A DNA stretch of 64,000 nt from Semisulcospira habei (GCA_036245525.1 BTPG01000004.1:48204323-48268322); one strand, 5' to 3'; shown: positions 1 to 11,700, counted from the first letter of the stretch. Numbers and translations are program-made. Notes: generated by a model not told the origin, from the letters alone.

Positions 1-62
1 CACGCACGCACGCACGCACGCACACGCACGCACACGCATGCACGCACGCACGCACGCACACA
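1..62. repeat. (CACG)n microsatellite
   Basis: An alternating CACG/CACA tract runs from the first base of the window, so the repeat continues outside it. It is purine-pyrimidine alternating and has no coding content. Confidence 0.9.
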
Positions 63-924
63 GGGCTGTATCACATGGTAAATGCAGGTAGTGAAGTCTG
101 CTCGTCTCATCGTTTAGCAGTCTGATGGACATGGGGATAAATGACGACCGACGACGATTTGTCTTACAGTTAATAGTTCTGAACCGCCGAGCTGATGGTA
201 ACAGATCATGTTCACCATGCAGAACGTGACTGCCGTCTGAAACATATTATTCCTAGAGTGCGTGTACCCCGTTCTGTAGGGTGAGAGTAAATTAAACTTC
301 CTGTATATCTTCTTGAATGCATTCCTCTCGGCTTTTTCTTTATTTCATCAACAGTTACACACACAAAAAACCGGAGACATATGTAATGAGGCTTCTCTTT
401 GTAGTTTTGGTGAACTTAGCTGACAGAAAGTAAGACTCTAATAGGCTAGAGTTCATAGACAGCTGCAAATTAGTGCATGTTTTTCGTGCAGGATTTCGTT
501 GGTTTCCTTTCAAAAGCACGCATTGCCCACTCAGAAAGTGCCGGCCGCTTTGTTAGATACTGCAGAAGGACTCATGGCTGCTGATCGTCTGCTACAGGGC
601 TTCAAACAAAACTTATTATTTCTCCGTTCACGATAAGTTTTATTTTGCAGTGGCTCTGCATCTGAAAATACTTTTCATGCTCTTCATAACCACGCCCAGA
701 AAATTACTTAGTTTTCCTGTACATATCGTGAGCAATTTATGAACAAATCTGCAACGTACCCGCGGTACTATTCAGTTGAGGTGATCACTATCTGAGACCT
801 GATCACCCCCTATCCAACTGACGATCATTTCGTGTCAGACTCACGATCACCTACACATGCTTCTCGTAGATGGGCGCTGATGTTTTCAGCGACAAAATGT
901 ACACTTGAACTATTTCTTTCCTGA
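63..924. other. intergenic, no gene seen
   Basis: I see no credible ORF, RNA gene or full repeat here. The sequence is mixed in composition and of unknown role. Confidence 0.5.
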
Positions 925-1091
925 TTAACTCATTCAGCCCCGACACACCACAGCAAGACATGGATCGAGCATGATAGTTCAAGAGTGGTGCCAGAACTTT
1001 CATGCTCGATCTGTCTCTAGAATTGTACCACAGTCCTTCAGAAGACAACTTTCAAATTTGGGGATTTGGGTCCTGGGGCAGAATGTGTTAA
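925..1091. repeat. diverged TTAA-bounded hairpin element (family H1)
   Basis: The element starts TTAACTCATTCAGCCCC and ends with GTGTTAA. The inner arms TGGATCGAGCATGATAGTTC and GAACTTTCATGCTCGAT pair imperfectly. It resembles the better preserved H1 copies at 5134 and 34982, but it lacks their GGCGCC centre and is decayed. Confidence 0.55.
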
Positions 1092-1936
1092 AAGTGTGAA
1101 CTAGCTTTACAACAGCTTACACCTTAGTGCGTGGGCCAGAAGTAAAACTCTCTCACCCTCCCCTCCCCCATCCCCCTCCCCCGCCCCAGGGAACTTTCAA
1201 TACCATGTTTTTTTAGGCAGCCTGACACATATCTTTATTTATATCTGCTTGTGTGACGGCTGTATCCTCCTGAATAAAGTAAAATGCCCACTATTACAAC
1301 AACAACAAAAATAACATACGCGCAGGAGCCAACAAAACACAGATGCGTGACATGACAAAACATAGGGTAGTGAGTCAAAGATAATATTTCAAAATCACGT
1401 AAATAAATTATTTATAGTCACATAATACTCACACTTTACACAAGATGAATTATGGGAATTTTTCACACATCTTTCAAAGAAAAACAAAAACAGAAAGTTG
1501 TACATTTTTTTATTTGCATCTCTAAAAGAACACAGAATCCAGCAAAACAGTTACGCAGCATAGCTTACTTCGTTACCTGCGAATTAGGCAGTGAAATGTG
1601 AAAATGCTAAGATTAAGAACAATAACAAAAGACAAAAAGGCTATACTTAATTAAGCCAAAAGATAAATACAAAGACATTCTTCTTTGAAAGTGACTGCAA
1701 AAGTGTTTGAGTATTATATTCAATCATTTTTTGAGACAAACTTTGACAAACTAAAATCATATGTTTTAAACAAACTGATGATAACAATGTTAACTTGCTG
1801 CAACCATCAATGGAACAGAAAGTGGAAAGTCCCGAAATACTCTTTTGCCACTTCAAGCTCAGCCTCTCGGCTGTATGCCTAGAGTGAGCTGTCTAGAAAT
1901 AACTGTCATGATTTACAGCAACAGTGTTCACAGAGT

Positions 1937-3250
1937 TCATTCATCAGTAAATACAAAATCTGTGAGAGTCAGCACTTCTGGAACTTCCTCTGAGAGTATC
2001 TCTTCCGGGGACCCATCCACTTCTGCTTCTGGCATGTCCGGCAATACATCATGTGGCATCAGGTCACCATCCATCCAAATGAATTTCAGTTCACCATCTG
2101 TAAATTCCCACCCATATGTATCTGGTGAGGGACCCGGCAATGGGTAGTTGTGTCTGCTTGGTTCCATTATGAGATTGTGGTAATTTACTCTCTTGATATG
2201 CATCCTGAGAGAATTCCTGTAAGGAGGCAGCAGACTCCTGTCGACCCCATCGTAGCTTGTAAGCAACTACCCCTGGTTGATGCTAAAGTGTTCCAGCAAC
2301 TTCTCATTCCTAAGTTTGTTGATATCCTTTTGCCATTTTTTTTTCCAGGAAAAATCGTGAAGTGTTGTGGTTTTGTGTGTGTGCCATAAGACAAGAAGGC
2401 TTCCAAGTTTCTTTTAGGTTCCCTTTAGCAAGTGAACAAAAGTGGAACCCTTCCTCACCCCCTCGAAACTCAGTCTTCACCGAAAGCTGGTGGTAGGAAT
2501 CGTGGTTCCTTTGGAAGCTGTTCAAACAGGCTGTCAGTTTCAGCAAGTTCCTTAAGTGTGCTTGGGAGAACTACCTGTTCGTGGATTAAAAAAAAAAAGC
2601 ATTGCCATCGATTGTGGTGTTTTTGACTGGGTCTCTCTGTCGTCTGAAGATCTCCTTCCAGATAGTATAAGAGATTGGACACGACAATCTTTGCGGGTGC
2701 TCCATCTTCCTCAGCAAGTACTGGACCTAGCTGGAAACTGAGTACTCTCTCCAGGTTGATGTGATGATTAACTGCAAAAAGAACAAGCTGACCATATACA
2801 TTTCTCTTCGCCGTGGCTTGCTTCTATTTCTTTGACTGCCCTATGACTGTTGTTGTCTTGGCAGTTTTGGAAAATGTCTTGTGATGCAGTTTCTTGATTG
2901 TTGCGTTGAAGCTTTGTGTCAATCAACTGTTCCTGCATGAAGATACCCAAAGCTCCTTCTCCAAAGTCATCTGCGTTCAGATAGTCTGTGCCCTGACTGA
3001 TGCTGGTACACATGAGGACAGGCAGTACAGGACATCTTTGTTCTTAGCTTCAAATGGGTTGATGAAGTTTCCAATAGCCTTGTCCTCCTCACTTTATACA
3101 AACTGTGAAGATCATGGTGCTTGTACGAACAGCTTTCTTGGCTGTCCATGTCCGTCACTGCTAAGGCCGACTGAGTGATAACTGTCTCTGTCATGCATTG
3201 TGGTGCACGGTCTGTGGTTGGCTGCATAATTTCTGCTGAATCCAACTATG
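1937..3250 (-). pseudogene. relic of a widespread multi-copy metazoan gene of unknown function
   Basis: On the minus strand, blocks of recognisable protein appear in changing frames. They run from an IGNFINPFEAKNKD block (near 3090-3040), through a segment around 2405-2300 beginning LEAFLSYGTHTKPQH, to a C-terminal block LPPYRNSLRMHIKRVNYH...GWEFTDGELKFIWMDG (2233-1937). Frames switch near 3000, 2700 and 2350, and several stops intervene, so this is not a working gene. I recall the same succession of blocks (FINPF / LYG / LPPxxxSLxxHIKRANY / GWxxxDGxLxxxWM) from a large uncharacterised family repeated in mollusc, cnidarian and fish genomes. Its function is unknown and it may travel with transposons. 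A protein search of the joined frames is needed to confirm it. Confidence 0.45.
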
Positions 3251-4164
3251 CCACCGTGGGATTTTGCATGGCGGTCAATGGTGATATCTACACTTCTTGA
3301 GGGGACGTCTCACCTGGCACCTGCTGACACTGAGTTCATTCTGTCAAAGAAGTTCTTTTACAATGAGGTAACTTTTCCCTCCAAAACAACTGTTGTTTTC
3401 GGTGAAAGTATATCTGAATATGCCTGAGAAAAGTGACAGTAGCTTTATCTTTTGTCAGTAAAGTTATGGTTAATTGTTTGCGGAGCTTTTAACGTAGGAA
3501 CGTTCGCAAAACACTATTCTCGGTAGTACCTACACATAAGCATGCACCACGGCCACATCCACAGGATGATCAACGGCAGACAACCTGAATCTGATAGCTT
3601 AAAGGTCTAGGATGACAGAAATCACCACCTCGTAAATTTCCTCGGGGAAAGGGGGGGGTGATAGGGGGGCGGGGGTAGGGGGGTAGGGGGGTGTGTGGGC
3701 TGGCCCACACACTACTGCTTGTAACTATGTTCAGTCACCATGTACAGAGGAAACAAGGTTGTAAATCTTCTTTTTTCTCTCACCTCTTGAACTTCGTTTA
3801 CGTCTCAGTAAAGTTGACGTCCTTAAGGATTTGGCTTCAGCGCTAAACATAAAAACAAGATGGGATGAACCCACAAAGCCCCTTCTATGTGAGAGCTGTC
3901 CTCCCTTTGAAAGGTTTCTATCTTTTGTCTTTGACCTGATTGTGATGTTGTAATATATCCTATTGAAAAAGCCTCGCAGATCTGCCAATGCGTCAGTGAG
4001 TTTCTATTAGGGGCGCAGTGCATATGCATCGTTGGTTTGTCAAACGTCATTTGTCATGACGTTGTGTTTTCTGTTGTTGTTTTTACGAAATTTTTTATTT
4101 AACGTGATATGAATTTCACTTTCGCTTCGAGGCTTGAGCAAATGGCGACAAAACTAGAATGTCA
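3251..4164. other. intergenic, G-rich patch
   Basis: No gene is recognised. A run of G-tracts at about 3641-3700 could form G-quadruplexes on the plus strand. The rest has no clear structure. Confidence 0.4.
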
Positions 4165-5080
4165 CAGTACAATTTAGGCCTGTCCGCCTTTGACATCATG
4201 GACATGCTATTAGATTCGCCCCACCGCGACCCGTCCTAAAAAGTCCCTTCTATAAATAGAAAGGACTTAAAAATCACAACGGGAATTATTTCGGAAGGAG
4301 AGACTTGTAACTATGTATTGAGTGGTCTGTCTTTGCCAAGCAACTTTTATTGATAAAAACAGACCGCTAAAAGTGTCCGACTTTCAATACTGTCCGGCTT
4401 TAGAGAAAATCCTCCTATCACGTAAAATCTAAAATTATGTAAACAACAAAAATACGTGATTGCAAATGACGTTTTATTCTCAAACAATGACGCGTAAGGC
4501 CCTTCAGAGTTCACTGGACACCGACTCACCGGCTGGCAAATCTGCGAGGTTTTGTTTTTCGATAGGAGATATTTCAACATCAGAAGAAGGTGGAAACAAC
4601 AGGCAGAGACCCTTGACAGCGAGGACAGATCAGCCACTTTATATAGAAGAGACTTTATTTGGGGTTATGGTTCCGCATCCCATCTTGTTTAGATTGTGTC
4701 GATTTCACCTAATCGTATCCGAGAGCCGAGACACACAGAAGGCTTATATGTAAATATTGTTTATGAAAACTCATTTGGATTTAATGAAAAGATTGCTTTT
4801 TCCATGAAAAGACTCAAAGACTTTTAACTTCTTTTTTTTAAAAATAATTCAAGAAAACATTGCTCCAAAAACTGCCAAGATTACAAACGCGCTCAAAAGG
4901 TTAAAGACTAAATAGGAAGCTGGCTAACGAAACTCATTCAGTGCCATCGTCCATTCTAGCTACATGCAAAATATTAAATAGGTAAAGCACAAATTATGGC
5001 AGTTATTTAGGTCAACCGTTTTTTTTTCGCGAACGGCTATTTTCTCGTAAACGAGTAATCACATTCCAATACCAGTGGAG
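4165..5080. repeat. dispersed repeat family R-A, copy 1
   Basis: This stretch shares blocks with 50000-51000: GGCCTGTCCGC...GACATCATGGACATGC here versus GGCCTGCCCGC...GACATAATGGACATGC at 50943. It also shares blocks with 10585-11015: GGCTTAT..AAATATTGTTTATGAAAA, CTGGCTAACGAA and GTCAACCGTTTTTTTTTCGCGAACGGC. These are old interspersed copies of one repeat. No coding capacity is visible and the ends are unclear. Confidence 0.5.
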
Positions 5081-5133
5081 GCATGCTTGAGGACATCTCG
5101 AAGGGGGGAAAAAAAACAACTGACAAATCTGAT

Positions 5134-5348
5134 TTAACTCATTCAGTCCGACGGCCGTATTTCCCAAATTTTGGAGGCGTCATCTAATGACTAAGCACCA
5201 GTTGCAGGAAATGGATCGCCCATGATAATTCAAGGGCAGTGCCAGATTAGCTTGGCGCCGACAGGCGCCAAGCTAATCTGGCACTACCCTTGAATTATCA
5301 TGGTCGACCCATCTCCTGCTGTAGTGCGTCAGGGCTGAATGGGATAAT
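5134..5348. repeat. hairpin MITE, family H1
   Basis: TTAACTCATTCAG at the left pairs with CTGAATGGGATAA at the right. The inner arms are about 50 nt and nearly perfect: TGATAATTCAAGGGCAGTGCC...AGCTTGGCGCC, then its reverse complement through CTTGAATTATCATGG. The left arm carries an unpaired CCCAAATTTTGG block typical of this family. No ORF. TTAA flanks and the hairpin form fit a piggyBac-type MITE; that class is inferred. Confidence 0.75.
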
Positions 5349-6054
5349 TAGGCCACTGTCGCTGCGAATTTTTCACTCTCCTTTATCATACAGTGATTTT
5401 TTTTCTTCCAACCCATTCAATATCTTCCGTTAATCTAGGTAAGTAACAATAACAATTACTTACTCAGATGCGTGTCAACCGGTTTTCATGACTGAAACAG
5501 CCATTTTCTGGTCAAGGAGTGCTCTAATTACAGTGACCTTCGGACGCTCTCCGGCAGACCGTGGTCTCGCAGAAACACTGGGTATCCTAATGCTATAGGT
5601 TTGTATGCCTACAAATGCCGACGCTATTCAGTGTCACACACACACACACACACCACACACACACACACACCACACACACACACACTAAGGGCGGATCTTG
5701 GGGGGGGGGAGGAGTTCGACTGATTTCATCCCAAAGTCTGTCGTATTGTTTGGAGCTCACATGCGTTTATCTTTTAGGAACATTCAGAAGGTTGTTCATA
5801 TTTTTTAGGCTTATTATGCTGATCCATTCCCCTACTCTCTAAGCCAACCTCTGATCAACACACACCATGTTGGCACACACAAATAAAGACGGACTGGACA
5901 AGCACGGCGCACCCCGCCATTAGTACGCTCTGTGGGCCGGCTCGTGAATTCACCTCCCGTACGGTGTCACTCAATCTAACCCACCCCCTGGTCCACACTC
6001 ACTGGCACACAGAAATATAGACTGACGGACACACGGCGATGTTCCCGCCGCCAT
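5349..6054. other. intergenic with interrupted (CA)n at 5634-5685
   Basis: This stretch contains a further R-A fragment (GTCAACCGGTTTTCATGACTGAAACAGCCATTTTC near 5475) and a CA microsatellite interrupted by CC. The short ORF across the CA tract is an artefact of the repeat. Confidence 0.5.
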
Positions 6055-6471
6055 TCCAACATGGAAAACTGTCTGACAGAAGTTAAAGACTGGATGATTA
6101 GAAATAAACTCCAGCTAAATGATGGTAAAACAGAGTCCATACCGCTTTTCACAGGTGGTGTGCGTCCTTCGCAGTTGCGGTCCTGTCTTCCCAATCACGT
6201 CAGTCTCTATCTCAGTGTCAAAAATCAAATCACTTTCTCTGACAGTGTCAAAAATGACCTTGGTGTTTTCATTGACAGAGACCGCAAAATGGATAAGTGT
6301 GTTAGTCATATGTGCAGATCAGCTTTTATTGAACTTCGGCGCATTAACAGTGTTATCGGACAGTATCTGACGCCCGAAGCAACTGCAATCCTCATCTCCT
6401 CCTTTGTTTTATCACGGTTAGACTACTGCAACTCCCTCCTTTCCGGCCTGCCTAAAACCCAGCTATATATA

Positions 6472-8116
6472 CTAATGGTCAAAACTTAAGGGCTACTTTT
6501 ATCGCAGTGGCACCGACAACACCACACAAATAATGTAACAATACTTGGAGTCAGTACTTTGCTAATTTATTCAGTAACAATTTCATTTTAGTTTTGAGTA
6601 AATCAAGCAATTGTAACAACAGCAGTACGTTAAAATGGTCACCCACCCTTCATTTGAAAAGTCACACAAGACTGGTCCAGTCAGTAGCCAGTGTACCCAC
6701 CGTTTGCAGCCAAGCATTCAATGCAGCGTTGACGCATGGAGTTCACCAGGGTTCGGAGAACATGTTGTGTGATCGCTTCCCACTCTTGATGCAGGAACTG
6801 AGTCAGCTGGGGGACGCCTGGAGGTGGAGGTGGTGGTGGTGGTGGGGGGGGGTGGGTTGCTGACTACACGTTGCCCCAGCACATCCCAGAGGTGCTCGAT
6901 GTGAGCCAGATCAGGTGCACGAGCTGGCCACTCCATCCTCATGATGCCCCGTTGATCAAGGTACTCATCCACCACACGCGCGCGATGAGGTCGAGCGTTG
7001 TCGTCCTGCAGAACAGCATTGTCGCCTATGGCTTGGAGAGCTGGCTGGATGAGGGACTGGACAATCTCGTCCCGATAGCGCAGTCCAGTCAGGGTGCCTC
7101 GGATGACGTGGAGGGGAAGGAGGGGGGGGGTGGTCCTGCCTTCCCTGCTGAAGCCTGCCCAGACCATGACTGAGCCTCCTCCGTAGCGATCCACCTCTTG
7201 GACGCATCCATCCGTGAATCGCTCGCCCTGGCGTCTCCAGACCCTCACCCTGCCGTTGTTGAAGGACACAGTGAACCGTGACTCATCAGTAAACAGAACC
7301 TGAGTCCACTGGAGTCTGTTCCACCTCACATGTTGACGACACCAGGCAACCCGGGCTCTGTGATGAGCTGGAGTGAGGGGTATTCTCACTGCTGCTCTGC
7401 GTGTAGCCAGGCCAATTTCGCGCAGACGTCGGCAGATTGTGCTTCTGCTGACGTTAACGTTTGCAGCTTGCGTCAGTTGACGTCGCAGAGTGGTTGACGT
7501 GACAGTTCGGTCGCGCAGAGCCCCCACACAGAGGTATCTGTCTTCCTTTCTGCTGGTGCAGCGCGGGCGTCCTGAGCAGGGTCGTCGTTTTGCCCTTCCA
7601 GTTTCTTGAAATCGTGCCAGCAGCCCCTGGATCACAGAATGGGACACCCCAAGACATCTCCCAACTTCTCGTCCGGAAATTCCATCCTGCAGCCATGCTA
7701 GTGCCCGGTCTTGATCTACTGGCGTTAGGCTTCGTCATGGTGGCATGGTTACGAAAGTGACAATTATGCCCCTACTGTACCGGTATTTGTAGCGAAAATG
7801 AAGTGCTCAGTGTTCACGACCGACTGACCCCTTTAGCACGTGCATCACGACTTTACCGAGTTTTTCCACCTGCCTGCCTTTGGTACGCTTGCCAATATCG
7901 CACAGCTTTTCACAAAAACTGACGATGTTTCACGTGCTTTTGACACGTTCGTGGAAATTGGTGAATTGTTGTATATTGTTCCCTTGTACATTGGACTGTC
8001 TAAGGTCAACTTTTAACCCATCTGGATCGAAAGAACATTGTAGTTTATTAGCGTACTTGCCGCGACGATAAACAATGATACAAAAAGTGGGGTGGCCCTT
8101 AAGTTTTGACCATTAG
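6472..8116 (-). mobile_element. Tc1/mariner DNA transposon, 1645 bp, full length
   Basis: Terminal inverted repeats match perfectly for 22 bp, beginning CTAATGGTCAAAACTT at 6472 and its reverse complement ending at 8116. A TA flanks each side (6470-6471, 8117-8118), the expected target duplication. It encodes one DD34E transposase on the minus strand and lies inside an L2-like LINE, so it is the younger insertion. Confidence 0.93.
6718..7746 (-). pseudogene. Tc1-type DD34E transposase, inactivated
   Basis: The natural start is ATG at 7744-7746, but codon 4 is TGA (7735-7737), probably from CGA. The open frame then runs to 6718. It shows helix-turn-helix DNA-binding motifs (GREVGRCLGVSHSVIQGLL; STICRRLREIGLATRR) and the catalytic triad: D in FTDESRF, D in LQDDNARPHRA, E in APDLAHIEHLWDVLG. 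After VLGQRV the frame shifts inside an expanded CCACCACC repeat (about 6815-6850), so the last roughly 55 residues (NPPPPTTTTTSTSRRPP...) are out-of-frame sequence replacing the family's usual C-terminus. Two independent lesions make this copy non-functional. Confidence 0.9.
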
Positions 8117-8566
8117 TATATTAGTATAGATGAAACTGCAGAGAGTGCAAAACAGTGCTGCCCGTTTACTCTTCCCGCGGTGATCATATCCGCCCCGCCC
8201 TTGAAAAACTCCACTGGCTGTTCTTACAACAACACATTCTGTATAAACTGTCCTGCATGTGCTTCAACTCTACCAACCTGACTTCTCCTGCTTATATCTC
8301 TGAATTACTCCATCTGTATACTCCATCTCGCACCCTCCGATCTTCATCTGAGACACGTAAATTTCGCCTTCCCAATTTTTAAATGTAAAACACGTGGCGG
8401 TCGTGCCTTCTCCCATCTTGGCCCCGCCACTTGGAACACGGGCATCCCCGCCCCTGTCCGTAACTGTCAAACGCTCTCCTCATTTAAATCACTTCTCAAA
8501 ACCCACCTCTACAACGCTGCCTGTCACTAGTTCATTTCCCCAGCCATGCACAATTCATCACCACTG

Positions 8567-8567
8567 T

Positions 8568-8635
<68 letters not shown>

Positions 8636-8683
8636 TGTGTGTGTGTGTATGTGTGTGAATGTGTGTGTGTGTGTGCGTGCGTA

Positions 8684-8761
<78 letters not shown>
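8567..8761. repeat. (GT)n microsatellite, about 195 bp
   Basis: An almost pure GT repeat with a few GTAT, GAAT and GCGT interruptions, in the 3' UTR of the L2-like LINE. ORFs of V and C residues here are repeat artefacts. Confidence 0.95.
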
Positions 8762-8767
<6 letters not shown>

Positions 8768-8827
8768 AGCTGTTAGCCTTTTAATTGTATCAGCGCTTAG
8801 AGATACTTTTAGAATAAGCGCTAAACA

Positions 8828-8828
8828 A

Positions 8829-8884
<56 letters not shown>
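8828..8884 (+). repeat. (ATT)n 3' tail of L2-like LINE
   Basis: Nineteen or so ATT units directly follow AAGCGCTAAACAA, marking the 3' terminus of the LINE whose coding part ends at 8530. Confidence 0.9.
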
Positions 8885-8886
<2 letters not shown>

Positions 8887-9054
8887 GTAAGCTCTGTGAT
8901 TTGGCGTAGCATAACTATTCTGAAAAAAAAAAATAATAATAGCACGTGCAGCGAAATGACGTCACTTCAAACTTCACGTCATGGCATCATTAGTCCACGA
9001 CGCCGTGTTCATAGTGACGGCTCGATGTTATTCGTCACTCATCGCAGTACTAAT

Positions 9055-10515
9055 AATAATAATAATAATTAATAATTACGGTATTTATAATGCGCTTATC
9101 TTATAATAATTATAACTCTAAGCGCACACTCACAACTCGCGCACGCATGCGCACGCTTTAGACAATGACTCACGTACCACAAACAGTGAAATACATTACG
9201 ACGGTCAGCTTGGGGTGGGGAGTGCGGTGATATAGTGCTAAAACTGTTGAAAGAGGTGAGTTTTGAGGGCGGACTGGAAGGAGGAGAGAGAGTGTTTCTG
9301 ACGGAGAGAGAGTGGGAGAGTGTTCCAGATGGATGGACCGTAGACGGAGAAGGAGCGGGGACCGAAAGTGTTAAGTTTGGTGCGAGGGATGTGGAGGCGG
9401 AGAGGGTCGGAGGCAGAGCGGAGGGAGCGGGAAGGTGTGTAGGGGTGAAGTAAGTTGGAGAGATAGGCAGGAGCGCAGTTGTTCAGGGATTTGTAGCAGA
9501 GAGACAGAACTTTGTATTGGATGCGTTGGGGGATGGGGAGCCAGTGAAGGAGTTTGAGCAGGGGTGTGATGTGGTCGGATTTTTTCTTTCTGAGGACGAG
9601 GCGGGCAGCATTGTTCTGGACGCGTTGGAGAGTGAAGATGGTGGAGTGAGGGAGACCGGAAAGGAGAGAGTTGCAATAGTCAATGCGAGATAAGATGAGA
9701 GAGACAGCAAGTTTGGTGGCAGCTTCGGTAGTGAGGTATTTTCTGATCTGACTGATGCGGCGAAGGTGGAAATAGCATGCCTGGGTCGTGGCGGAGACGA
9801 AGTTGGTCATGGACAGAGAGGAATCGAGGATGACGCCGAGGTTCTTGGCCGAGTCAGAGAGGGAGATGGGGGTGCTATCGAGTTGAAGGTGGAGAGAGGG
9901 AGGGAGCTGGGAGAGTTTTTGGCGAGTGCCTACCAGCATGGCTTCCGTTTTGTCGTCGTTCAGTTTCAGCTTGTTTGCTGTCATCCAGTTTTTCACGTCT
10001 TTGTAGCAGTCAGCCGTGCGAGTCAGTAGTGACTGTGTGTTGTCGAGTTTGTCTTTGTCTTGCAGTTGTGAGTCGTCAGCGTAGAGGTGGTGGTGTATGC
10101 GGTGAGACTGGATGATGTTGGACAGAGGAGAGGTGTAGAGTGTGAAAAGGACCGGGCCCAGGACGGATCCCTGTGGAACTCCGCAGGAGAGCGTTACCGG
10201 GTTGGAAGAGACGCCGTTGATGGTGACGGACTGCTGTCTGTCAGAGAGGTAGGAGAGAAACCAGGAGTGAGCAGAGTCAGTGATGCCGAAGGAGTGGTGG
10301 AGTCGGTGGAGGAGGATATAGTGGTCTATAGTGTCAAAGGCGGCAGAGAGATCGAGTAGTGTAAGAAGGGAGATGTTGCCAGAGTCAGTGGAGAGAAGCA
10401 GCTCGTTTAAGATATGTAGAAGGGCTGTTTCAGTGCTGTGATGTTTGCGATAGGCAGACTGGAATGGACTGAGGAGGTTGTTGTCGGTGAGGTGGAGATA
10501 ACATTTGATGTATTA
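9055..10515 (-). mobile_element. 5'-truncated L2-like LINE, minus strand
   Basis: It reads on the minus strand from a truncated 5' end near 10515, through an open RT frame and a 3' UTR with the family's GCGCTTAGAG...AAGCGCATTATAAAT signature (about 9140-9080), to an (ATT)n tail at about 9075-9055. It is related to the LINE at 6055-8884 but better preserved. No target duplication was identified. Confidence 0.85.
9238..10515 (-). CDS. L2-like LINE reverse transcriptase, open but 5'-truncated
   Basis: One uninterrupted frame of about 425 codons ends with a stop at 9238. In order it shows SPFQSAYRKHHSTETAL, DLSAAFDTIDH (motif A aspartate), CGVPQGSVLGPVLF (motif B), LYADDSQL (catalytic YADD), WMTANKLKLNDDKTE, LGVILDSSL, SRIDYCNSLLSGLP, and a C-terminus ending LSSFQSALKTHLFQQF. 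The N-terminal endonuclease and early RT motifs are missing because the insertion is truncated, so it cannot transpose alone. The intact frame suggests a fairly recent insertion. The internal ATG at 9996 is not the real start. Confidence 0.88.
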
Positions 10516-10584
10516 GAAAATCAGACTTTAAAATTTTCTAGCTGATTTTCACGCCTAGGGCTTAAGGTCACGACCTAATCCTAC

Positions 10585-11015
10585 CCCAAAGCCGGGACAA
10601 ACAGCAGGCTTATGCAAACACTGTTTATGAAAAATCAAGCGGGTATTAATGAGAAGATAGGGGGCTTTTATCGAGTGATGCGATTATTATTGAGAAGATT
10701 GGTGGGTGGGTGGGGGAGAGGGGGGGGGGGGTGTTTCGTAAAAAAACAAAAGATTTACTTGTTTTAAGATTAATCCCAAATAATTCGTGAAATTATTTTT
10801 TTTAAATACATGAAAATATTTTGTTTAAAAAATATTTTAATAATCACTCAAAACGTTGTAGAGGGACAATGCTGGTTAACGAACTCATTCAATATCTCCC
10901 TTTTATTTAGCTATATGCAAAATATCTAGTACAAATAAGAAAAATTACGGACCCCAGTGTGGATCAACCCGTTTATGTGAAACGGCCATTTTCTCATCAA
11001 TGAGCATCTTAATAA
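10585..11015. repeat. dispersed repeat family R-A, copy 2
   Basis: It shares successive blocks with 4715-5060: CAGGCTTATGCAAACACTGTTTATGAAAAA, GCTGGTTAACGAACTCATTC, GTGGATCAACCCGTTTATGTGAAACGGCCATTTTCTC. Related blocks recur near 5475 and 50340-50450. No ORF. Confidence 0.5.
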
Positions 11016-11100
11016 AAAATAAATAAATAAACAAATAAACCGCTTCGAAATTATTCTTTTAAGGACAATATATAAATTTCAAGCGCGCTCTAGTCACTGT

Positions 11101-11102
<2 letters not shown>

Positions 11103-11147
<45 letters not shown>

Positions 11148-11150
11148 GCA

Positions 11151-11211
<61 letters not shown>

Positions 11212-11213
11212 AC
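11103..11213. repeat. (CA)n / (CACG)n microsatellite
   Basis: A CA tract with a central CGCACGCA block. No coding content. Confidence 0.93.
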
Positions 11214-11439
11214 GGCGCTTTGGCGCCAAAAAGACGTTCTCGTGCAAGGTTTGCGTAGCTAGACGTGACGTCATTTTGTCATTTTTGTCTTGTGACTTCT
11301 TTGCCGCCAGAATTTTTGCCTGGCACCCCAAAAACGTCATGTGCATACTCCGGAATGCTCTCCGACCAGCCCCATTTCAAAGTCTATCGTATTTTCCATT
11401 CAATCAAATACTGTTTTGTTTTTTTGTTTGTTTTCCTCA

Positions 11440-11700
11440 CGCATTTGCTGACCTCTTGTGACCCGGCCTTGAACTTTCCGAGGGGTCATTAAAATTAGTA
11501 TGCATAGCCAGGTACTGAGGCCGGTCTTACCATCAGGGGTATCTCCCGGTATCAAGTTTGGCCGGGTTGAAGTTAAAAATAGTATTTGAGTAGAAGAAAT
11601 TTGTGTCAAAACATGGTTTTTTTTTTCTTTTACCCCTTTCTGGACCCCCTGTGACCTTGACCTTTCCCGAGAAGAGTCACTGAAGTTAGTATGATTAGAA
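11440..11700 (-). repeat. inverted copies of the ~160-bp degenerate repeat at 52.0-52.7 kb
   Basis: The reverse complement reads CATACTAACTTCAGTGAC...GGAAAGGTCAAGGTCACAGGGGG and GCATACTAATTTTAATGACCCCTCGGAAAG...GGGTCACAAGAGGTCAG. That matches the units of the array at 52030-52745 in order and spacing. About one and a half to two units are present. Confidence 0.65.

Larger units (their letters stand above)
6061..8530 (+). pseudogene. L2-like LINE reverse transcriptase, C-terminal part, interrupted
   Basis: The left fragment (6061-6471) reads through WMIRNKLQLNDGKTES, LGVFIDRDRKM and SRLDYCNSLLSGLPKTQLY. The right fragment resumes at about 8131 with LQRVQNSAARL, then shifts frame near 8178 (DHIRPALEKLHWL..., YTPSRTLRSSSE) and again near 8382 (FSHLGPATWNT..., SFKSLLKTHLYNAACH, stop 8528-8530). 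These are the palm-end, thumb and C-terminal motifs of L2/CR1 RTs. The catalytic YADD part is absent through 5' truncation. Interrupted and frameshifted, so inactive. Confidence 0.85.
6055..8884 (+). mobile_element. 5'-truncated L2/CR1-like LINE, split by a Tc1 insertion
   Basis: The 3' part of a non-LTR retrotransposon: C-terminal RT-thumb coding sequence, a 3' UTR ending AGCGCTTAGAG...AAGCGCTAAACAAATT, and an (ATT)n tail (8828-8884). This tail type is characteristic of L2-like elements. The 5' end is lost just before the reading frame at 6061. A complete Tc1/mariner element (6472-8116) sits inside, and a long (GT)n tract (8567-8761) expanded in the 3' UTR. Confidence 0.8.
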
